DNA of 64,000 nucleotides from Bradyrhizobium sp. 195. Its GTDB lineage: Bacteria > Pseudomonadota > Alphaproteobacteria > Rhizobiales > Xanthobacteraceae. The notes under the pieces were generated by a model that had not been told where the DNA came from, did no database searches, and worked only from the letters and a program-made list of their open reading frames with translations. The stretch lies in the NCBI RefSeq assembly GCF_023101665.1, contig NZ_CP082161.1, forward strand, positions 5,456,001 through 5,520,000, in the 5' to 3' direction. Positions 58,635 to 64,000 of the stretch are shown here, piece after piece (position 1 is the first letter of the stretch; every line of letters begins with the position of its first letter). The position numbers and the translations under genes are program-made.

Positions 58635-59342
58635 ATGACGGTGTTTTCGGCAGCTCCCCTTAGGTCCCCCCGTACCCGCACCCGGGCGCACGTCGTCCCG
58701 ATCGTGCTCGGCGGCATTGCCGCGGCATGCGCGGTTGGGCTCGTCGCCTATCTGCTGTGGCCAACCTGGGGCACCCGCGGCGCGAACGCCCCGGACAAGC
58801 TGCCGGTGAGCGTCGGCGGCACGTTGTTCAACCTGCCGACGACCGCGATCCGCATGAAGATCCAGCGGCACTCCGGACCGCAGGAGCGCATCGACCTCGA
58901 CTTCCTCTATCCCTCGCTGGAACCGCCAGGCACGCCGAAGCACGTGACCGCCGACACGGTGGAAGCGGCGGTGCAATCGATCGACCGGATCTTCCTGTCG
59001 ATCGCGGCCCATCACGATGCGCTCGCCCCCGAACAGCGGACAGCCACGATCTATCCGCGCTACCTCGACCAGGCCGCAGCGATGCCCGCGGACGGCCTGA
59101 CGATGCGAATGTTCCGCACCGACACCCCTTACGGCAGCGAGGACCTCTATTCCGCTGCAAGCCCGGTGCTGACCGCACGCTGCACCCGCGATGCTGCGAC
59201 GCCCGGCATGTGCCTGTCCGAACGCCGCATCGGCGGCGCCGACCTCACCTTCCGCTTTCCGCGCAGCTGGCTGTCGCAATGGCGTGACGTGGCGGATGCG
59301 ATGGACAAGCTGACCGCGCAGCTGCGCGGGCCGAAGGGCTGA
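58635..59342 (+). CDS. Membrane-anchored protein of unknown function
   Basis: A 235-residue protein with an N-terminal membrane segment (about 20-43, VVPIVLGGIAAACAVGLVAY) and a periplasmic domain. The domain includes NLPTTAIRMKIQRHSGPQER and ATIYPRYLD and two Cys in the C-terminal half (ARCTRDAATPGMCLSE) that could form a disulphide. No family is recognised. It looks like a conserved Bradyrhizobium protein. A CtrA-type box lies 135 bp upstream. Confidence 0.6.
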   Translation: MTVFSAAPLRSPRTRTRAHVVPIVLGGIAAACAVGLVAYLLWPTWGTRGANAPDKLPVSVGGTLFNLPTTAIRMKIQRHSGPQERIDLDFLYPSLEPPGTPKHVTADTVEAAVQSIDRIFLSIAAHHDALAPEQRTATIYPRYLDQAAAMPADGLTMRMFRTDTPYGSEDLYSAASPVLTARCTRDAATPGMCLSERRIGGADLTFRFPRSWLSQWRDVADAMDKLTAQLRGPKG

Positions 59343-59533
59343 GCCGGCAACCTGCCCCTGCCGCGAGCTACCTAAAACAAAAACCGCGAAAACAACCCCA
59401 TGCACAGTAGCCAAGTATCGGCAGCATCAAGCTATTTCGTATTTTTCGAATCATGCCTTGACCCGTCGGGCAAAACACGGGCATGATGTCATCATGGGGT
59501 GCCGACGAAGCGCCTTCACAGCCGACGCGAGAG

Positions 59534-60433
59534 TCAGTCGCGGAGCTTCTGCGCCCGGTAAAGGCTCGGCGTCGTCCCGGCCGACTTGCGGAACGCACGA
59601 TTGAAATTGGCCTGCGACGAAAATCCGGTGGCATAGGCGATATCGACCAGCGGACGATCGCTGGTGGACAAGAGCCGCTTGGCGAGATCGAGACGTTGAC
59701 GGCTGACATATTCATGCGGCGCGACTCCGGTCGCCGCCTTGAAGCTCCGCGAGAAATGCGCCGGGCTCATGCACGCCACCGATGCCAGATCCTTGACCGT
59801 GAAATCGCGCTCGACGGATGCATCGATGAACTCGGTCACGCGCGACAGCCGTTTGGCGTCGAGCGGCCTTTGACCGGCATTGAACTGCCGCAGCGTGACC
59901 GCGGTGGCCGAGTAGCTGTGCACCAGATGGGCTGACAACGCGCGCCCCAGGCTTTCGATCAGGAGCCGGCCGGTGGAGGTCTCCTGTTCGAGTTCGGCCA
60001 GGATCCGGTCCGCGACATGCTCGATGAACATGTCCTGATCGATGGTCTCATAGCGGATCGAGATTCCCGACGGATCGATGTCGAGATCCCTGAGCATGGT
60101 GTCGTCGAACGGCTTGCCCGGAAGGAAGAGATGCAAACATTCCTGCATCTGGTTCTCGACCCGGATGAAGTCCTCACGGATGCCGGCCGGGCAAAGCCAC
60201 ACGGTGCCCTTTCTGCCGAAGGTGCGCTGCCGCATGCCGGCGCCTTCGCGGTCGACGACCGAGCTGCCACGGAGCAGGATTGCGATCTCGGTGTCGCGCG
60301 GCAATTGCGGTGGCAGGTCGCCGGGCTCATGGCTCCATCGCTCGGCGAGGAGATGCGACCACCGCCGGTCGTTGGACGTCTGAAGCATTCTGCCGGTCAC
60401 ATATTTATCGACAGAGTTGCCAAGCATACCCAT
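59534..60433 (-). CDS. AraC-family transcriptional regulator
   Basis: A 299-residue regulator. The C-terminal about 100 residues hold the two helix-turn-helices of the AraC family: FTVKDLASVACMSPAHFSRSFK and PLVDIAYATGFSSQANFNRAFR (read in parts). The N-terminal domain (about 35-180) is an AraC_binding_2-like sensor with no close match. GGAG stands ahead of ATG 60433. The gene is divergent from the molybdopterin oxidoreductase (195 bp between starts), and so is the likely activator of that operon; effector unknown. Confidence 0.88.
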   Translation of the reverse strand: MGMLGNSVDKYVTGRMLQTSNDRRWSHLLAERWSHEPGDLPPQLPRDTEIAILLRGSSVVDREGAGMRQRTFGRKGTVWLCPAGIREDFIRVENQMQECLHLFLPGKPFDDTMLRDLDIDPSGISIRYETIDQDMFIEHVADRILAELEQETSTGRLLIESLGRALSAHLVHSYSATAVTLRQFNAGQRPLDAKRLSRVTEFIDASVERDFTVKDLASVACMSPAHFSRSFKAATGVAPHEYVSRQRLDLAKRLLSTSDRPLVDIAYATGFSSQANFNRAFRKSAGTTPSLYRAQKLRD

Positions 60434-60628
60434 CGTGAATCTCCGCCAGATAGCGCGACGTGGTGGCAACGGTATTGCTAAGTCCGGCAATAACCATGCC
60501 AGAGATCCGACCAGCCGTCCACGGGCCGAGAGCAGTCCGGGACAACAACACCGCACGTTTGGAAAAGCCAGGGCGTGCCCGGGCGCCGCATGCTCGGCGC
60601 CGTCTTGAATCAGGAGGCGGAGAGATCC

Positions 60629-62800
60629 ATGGCCCGAACCACGGTAATAGGCGCGTGCCCCCACGATTGCCCGGACACCTGCTCCATCCTGACCACGGTC
60701 GAGGATGGCAAGGCGATTGCCGTGCGCGGCAATCCCGATCATCCGTTCACGCGCGGACGGCTCTGCGTCAAGGTCAACAACTACGAGGAGCGCGTCTACA
60801 GCGACAAGCGCGTCCTCCATCCGCTGAAACGGGTCGGCCCGAAGGGCGCCGGACAGTTTCAACCGATCTCCTGGGACGAGGCCCTCGAAACCATCGCATC
60901 GCGATGGACATCCACTATCGCCGAGCACGGCGCGCAGGCGATCCTGCCCTACAGTTATCTGGGCACCCAGGGCATCATCAACGGACTGAACGTCGGAGAT
61001 CCCCTCTTCAACAAGCTCGGCGCAACGGTGCTCGAGCGCACGTTCTGCGATTCCGCCTCATGCACCGCCTACATGATGACGATCGGGCATACCCCCGGCG
61101 TCGATCCCGAGAGCTTCGTGCATTCGAAATACATCATCCTGTGGGCCTGCAATACGCTGAGCACGAACTCGCATCACTGGCCGTTCATCGAGCAGGCGAA
61201 GAAGGCCGGTGCCAAGCTCGTGGTGATCGATCCCGTCCGCACCCGCACGGCGCGCCTCGCCGACTGGCACATTCCGATCCGTCCCGGCACCGACGCTGCG
61301 CTCGCGCTGGCAATGATCCACGTCATCATTAAGGAGAACTTGGTCGATCGCGATTACGTCGACAAGCACACCGTCGGATATGACGAGCTGGCCGAGCGCG
61401 CGTCGACCTACACACCCGAATTTGCCTCCGAGGAAACCGGCATTCCCGTCGACGATATCGTCAGGCTGGCGCGGGAATATGCCGCGACACCACCGGCCGT
61501 CATACGCATCGGCGTCGCGGTCGAGCGGCATGCCGGCGGGGGCCAGACCGTGCGCGCGATCGCCTGTCTTCCCGGCCTGATCGGCGCGTGGAAGCATGTC
61601 GGCGGCGGCCTGCTCCAGCTTCCGATCTGGGCATTCCCCGTCAGGTGGGACGTGCTGATGCGTCCCGATCTCCAGCCCGAAAAAATGCGCGTGCTCAATT
61701 CCTGGCGTCTCGGCGCGGCGCTGACGGGCGAGCTCGACTTCGATCCGCCGATCAAGGCGCTGTTCGTCTACAACGCCAATCCGATGGCGATGGTGACCGA
61801 ACAGGGCAAGCTCGAAAAGGGCCTGGAACGCGAGGATCTCTTCACGGTCGTCAGCGAACACTTCCTGACCGACACCGCCAGATATGCCGACATCGTTCTG
61901 CCTGCGACCACGCAGCTCGAGCAGAAGGACATCCTGTTCTCGTGGGGACACCTTTACCTCTCCTACAACAACCAGGCGATCGAGCCGCTCGGCGAAGCCG
62001 TTCCGAACACCGAGCTGTTCCGCCGCCTCGCGCGCGCGATGGGCATCACGGACCCAACCTTCTTCCGGTCCGACGAGGAGATCATCGCCGCATCGCTCGA
62101 CTGGAGCAGCCCGGTGCTCGATGGCATCTCGCTCGAGGACGTCAAGGCCAAGGGCTATGTGCGCCTCAACATGCCCGCGCCCGCGGACTGGGCACCGCAC
62201 CGCGAGGGCAACTTTCCGACCGCCTCCGGCAAGTGCGAGTTCAAGTCGACGATCGCCGGTGGAGGCAACTTCGTGGTGCCGCTGTTCCGCCAGGGCTACA
62301 ATGGCGACCAGGACGGCACGCCGGTCGATCCCCTGCCTCACTACATCCGGCCGAACGAGAACCCGCGCTCGGCGCCCGCGCTGGCGACCCACTATCCGCT
62401 CAGCCTGATTTCACCGAAGAGCCATGCCTTCCTGAATTCGAACTACGGCAACCTGCCGGCGCAAACCGCGCAGGCCGGCGAGGAACAGGCGGTGCTCCTC
62501 AACCCTGACGATGCGGCACAACGCGGCATCATCGCAGGCGCGCCCATCCGCGTGTTCAACGATCGCGGCTCGTTCGAGGCATTCGCGACCGTTTCCCCCG
62601 ACATCATGCCGGGCGTCGTGGTGGCGCCGTCCGGATACTGGCAACGATCCAACCGCAAGGGAGCGACCGTCCACGCGCTGACGCCCCCGGCCTTCGCCGA
62701 CCTCGGTCGCGCCCCGACCTTCTCGGACATTCTCGTCCAGGTCAGCGGCATCCAGGTCGGTGCCGTCCAGATCGGTGCCGTCCAAGCCCGCGGAGCCTGA
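60629..62800 (+). CDS. Molybdopterin-dependent oxidoreductase
   Basis: A 723-residue bis-MGD molybdenum (or tungsten) enzyme of the BisC/DMSO-reductase superfamily. A [4Fe-4S] domain uses C10, C14, C18 and C46 (C-x3-C-x3-C-x27-C). The molybdopterin domain follows, and a C-terminal MopB_CT domain is at about 600-715. The Mo-ligand region is probably FCDSASCTAY near 156-166, but it cannot be told which residue is the ligand. Thiosulfate, polysulfide, formate or an aromatic compound are possible substrates. GGAGGCGGAGA precedes ATG 60629. No Tat signal is seen, so it is cytoplasmic. It is first of three tightly packed genes. Confidence 0.9.
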   Translation: MARTTVIGACPHDCPDTCSILTTVEDGKAIAVRGNPDHPFTRGRLCVKVNNYEERVYSDKRVLHPLKRVGPKGAGQFQPISWDEALETIASRWTSTIAEHGAQAILPYSYLGTQGIINGLNVGDPLFNKLGATVLERTFCDSASCTAYMMTIGHTPGVDPESFVHSKYIILWACNTLSTNSHHWPFIEQAKKAGAKLVVIDPVRTRTARLADWHIPIRPGTDAALALAMIHVIIKENLVDRDYVDKHTVGYDELAERASTYTPEFASEETGIPVDDIVRLAREYAATPPAVIRIGVAVERHAGGGQTVRAIACLPGLIGAWKHVGGGLLQLPIWAFPVRWDVLMRPDLQPEKMRVLNSWRLGAALTGELDFDPPIKALFVYNANPMAMVTEQGKLEKGLEREDLFTVVSEHFLTDTARYADIVLPATTQLEQKDILFSWGHLYLSYNNQAIEPLGEAVPNTELFRRLARAMGITDPTFFRSDEEIIAASLDWSSPVLDGISLEDVKAKGYVRLNMPAPADWAPHREGNFPTASGKCEFKSTIAGGGNFVVPLFRQGYNGDQDGTPVDPLPHYIRPNENPRSAPALATHYPLSLISPKSHAFLNSNYGNLPAQTAQAGEEQAVLLNPDDAAQRGIIAGAPIRVFNDRGSFEAFATVSPDIMPGVVVAPSGYWQRSNRKGATVHALTPPAFADLGRAPTFSDILVQVSGIQVGAVQIGAVQARGA

Positions 62801-62802
62801 CG

Positions 62803-63108
62803 ATGACTTACGTGGTCACCGACAATTGCCGCGGCTGCCGATACACGGAATGCGTCACCGTCTGCCCGGTGGAGTGTTTCCACGTCGATGACGCCATGAC
62901 CTATATCGACCCGGAAAACTGCATCGATTGCGGTGGCTGCGCGCCGGCCTGCCCGGTCGGCGCGATCGAGCCCGACTATCGCCTGGCTGCGGACAAGAAA
63001 TTCTGGATCGACGTCAATCGCAAACGCGCGGCTGAAACTCCCGTCGTCAGCGCGCGCCTGGCGCCTCTGCCGGGCGCCGACGAGCGTAGGCTGGCGCTGG
63101 GCCGATGA
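62803..63108 (+). CDS. fdxA: 7Fe (3Fe-4S/4Fe-4S) ferredoxin
   Basis: A 101-residue ferredoxin of the FdxA/FdI type, an electron carrier. The nine cysteines (C9, C12, C17, C21, C25, C40, C43, C46, C50) match Azotobacter FdI, in which seven bind a [3Fe-4S] and a [4Fe-4S] cluster. It starts 2 bp after the Mo-enzyme stop and overlaps the reductase start by 4 bp (ATGA). It very probably carries electrons between the reductase and the Mo enzyme. Confidence 0.92.
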   Translation: MTYVVTDNCRGCRYTECVTVCPVECFHVDDAMTYIDPENCIDCGGCAPACPVGAIEPDYRLAADKKFWIDVNRKRAAETPVVSARLAPLPGADERRLALGR

Positions 63109-64000
63109 CGGAACGAGCCTCAGAGGTCGATGCGGGCAAGTTCCGCGTCGCTGTCGTCGGCAGCGGACCGAGCGGCTTCTACGCCGCCGAAGCGCTGCTG
63201 CGCTCCCACGCATCTGTGACCGTCGACATGTTCGAGCGGCTGCCGGTGCCCTACGGGCTGGTGCGGTTCGGCGTCGCTCCCGACCATCCAAAGCTCAAGC
63301 AGGTCACGACCGCCTTCGACAGGATCGCGAGAACGCCTGGTTTTCGTTTCGTCGGCGGCGTCACGATTGGAGACGACGTCACGGTCGACGAGCTCCGCGA
63401 GGCTTATGACGCCGTCGTGCTCGCGACCGGCGCCGAACTGAGCCGGCCTCTGGACGTTCCCGGCGAGGCGCTGCCAGGGAGCCACAGCGCCGGCGATTTC
63501 GTCGCGTGGTACAACGGCCATCCCGACTTCGCCGATCTCGAATTCGATCTCGAGCACGAGGCGGCGGTGATCATCGGCCACGGCAACGTCGCTCTCGACG
63601 TCGCACGTATTCTCGCCAAGTCCGCCGATGAGCTACGCCAGACCGACATCGCGCGCCATGCGCTCGAAGTTCTGGCGGAGAGCCGGATTCGCCAGGTCGT
63701 CATCGTCGGCCGCGGCGGGCCGGCGCAGGCGAAATTCACGGCTAAAGAATTGCGTGATTTCCTCGAATTGAGCGCGTGCGACACGCTGGTCGACGACCGC
63801 GGGATCGGTCCGGACGAATTCGAGCCGCAGATTTCCGGAGATCCGGAGCTCGCCGAAAAACTGTCGCTGCTGCGCGCGTTTTCGCGGCAGGCCGCGACCA
63901 GGCCAAGGCGTTGTCTCTTCCGTTTTGGTCTCTCGCCCGTCGCAATCAAGGGACGCGGCCGGGTCGAGACGGTCGCGCTCAGGAATCGGTCGGGCGTCAT
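63105..64000 (+). CDS. Ferredoxin-NADP reductase, adrenodoxin reductase-like (3' end outside window)
   Basis: The first 298 residues of an FAD/NADP oxidoreductase, open at the end of the window. FRVAVVGSGPSGFYAAEALL binds FAD and IIGHGNVALDVARILAKS binds NADP(H). VPYGLVRFGVAPDHPKLKQV is the family signature. Members such as FprA and adrenodoxin reductase pass electrons between NADPH and a ferredoxin. The ATG overlaps the fdxA stop (ATGA), so the pair is translationally coupled. This completes an NADP(H)-ferredoxin-Mo-enzyme chain. Confidence 0.92.
   Translation, partial: MTERASEVDAGKFRVAVVGSGPSGFYAAEALLRSHASVTVDMFERLPVPYGLVRFGVAPDHPKLKQVTTAFDRIARTPGFRFVGGVTIGDDVTVDELREAYDAVVLATGAELSRPLDVPGEALPGSHSAGDFVAWYNGHPDFADLEFDLEHEAAVIIGHGNVALDVARILAKSADELRQTDIARHALEVLAESRIRQVVIVGRGGPAQAKFTAKELRDFLELSACDTLVDDRGIGPDEFEPQISGDPELAEKLSLLRAFSRQAATRPRRCLFRFGLSPVAIKGRGRVETVALRNRSGV

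Noticed and set aside
1..64000. tRNA, rRNA, CRISPR and insertion-sequence genes
   Set aside because: I looked for tRNA T-loop signatures, direct-repeat arrays and transposase motifs and found none. Short palindromic repeats are the only repeats.

Overview
The window is a GC-rich, gene-dense stretch of an alphaproteobacterial chromosome. It is very probably Bradyrhizobium (order Rhizobiales, now Hyphomicrobiales). The evidence is the set of lineage-typical proteins (DUF2336, PAS_5, DUF6949, bacterial transglutaminase-like cysteine peptidase, CYTH-CHAD), CtrA-type boxes of the form TTAA-N7-TTAAC, and many intergenic imperfect palindromes of the type scattered through Bradyrhizobium genomes. I see no rRNA, tRNA, CRISPR array, prophage or intact insertion sequence. 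The genus call comes from recognition, not from a database search.

Layout. 1-5.4 kb: end of an Hpt phosphotransfer protein, a DUF2336 protein, a lytic transglycosylase with a CtrA-like box, folE-hisI, and a NifU/IscU-like scaffold reading the other way. 5.5-13.2 kb: a ClpP-fold periplasmic protein, yidD, an APC permease followed 2 bp later by an exported protein, a lipoprotein-like alpha/beta hydrolase, a small Cys-motif protein and an MFS exporter. 13.4-20.6 kb: thrS, a higBA toxin-antitoxin pair with a likely operator, a nitroreductase, a Tat-exported serine hydrolase and a PAS-GGDEF-EAL protein. 20.6-26.4 kb: a repeat-rich gap, a small conserved protein, an exported protein, a patatin, a CBS protein, a rhomboid protease and a possible small RNA. 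26.5-41.9 kb: a PAS_5 protein, DJ-1/PfpI, an exported repeat protein, GNAT, a Gly-tailed secreted protein, a DbpA-type DEAD helicase, cupin, beta-lactamase-fold plus VOC genes, a zinc dehydrogenase plus DUF5680 pair, two MFS transporters in tandem, a PilZ protein and a transglutaminase-like peptidase.

42-50 kb: a FAD-Rieske oxidoreductase flanked by two related hairpins, a CYTH-CHAD polyphosphate-type protein behind a perfect Pho box, an amidohydrolase, a small membrane protein, an orphan Bug-type binding protein, and a GntR/FCD regulator of which a 94-bp 3' fragment is duplicated 1.3 kb away. 50.4-55.3 kb: an operon of ABC ATPase, Tat-exported binding protein, two permeases and a hydantoin/Asp-Glu racemase-like enzyme, divergent from the GntR gene. 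55.4-59.3 kb: a coiled-coil membrane protein, an orphan CRP-like site plus terminator, small secreted proteins, a 54-aa gene, a gamma carbonic anhydrase, a DUF6949 protein with a CtrA box and a conserved membrane-anchored protein. 59.5-64 kb: an AraC regulator divergent from a tightly packed trio: molybdopterin oxidoreductase, 7Fe ferredoxin and ferredoxin-NADP reductase (cut by the window end).

The most system-like units are the AraC/Mo-enzyme/ferredoxin/FNR cluster, the GntR/ABC/racemase operon and the Pho-box-controlled CYTH-CHAD gene. Each has recognisable families, but the substrate or biological role of the whole unit cannot be read from the sequence.
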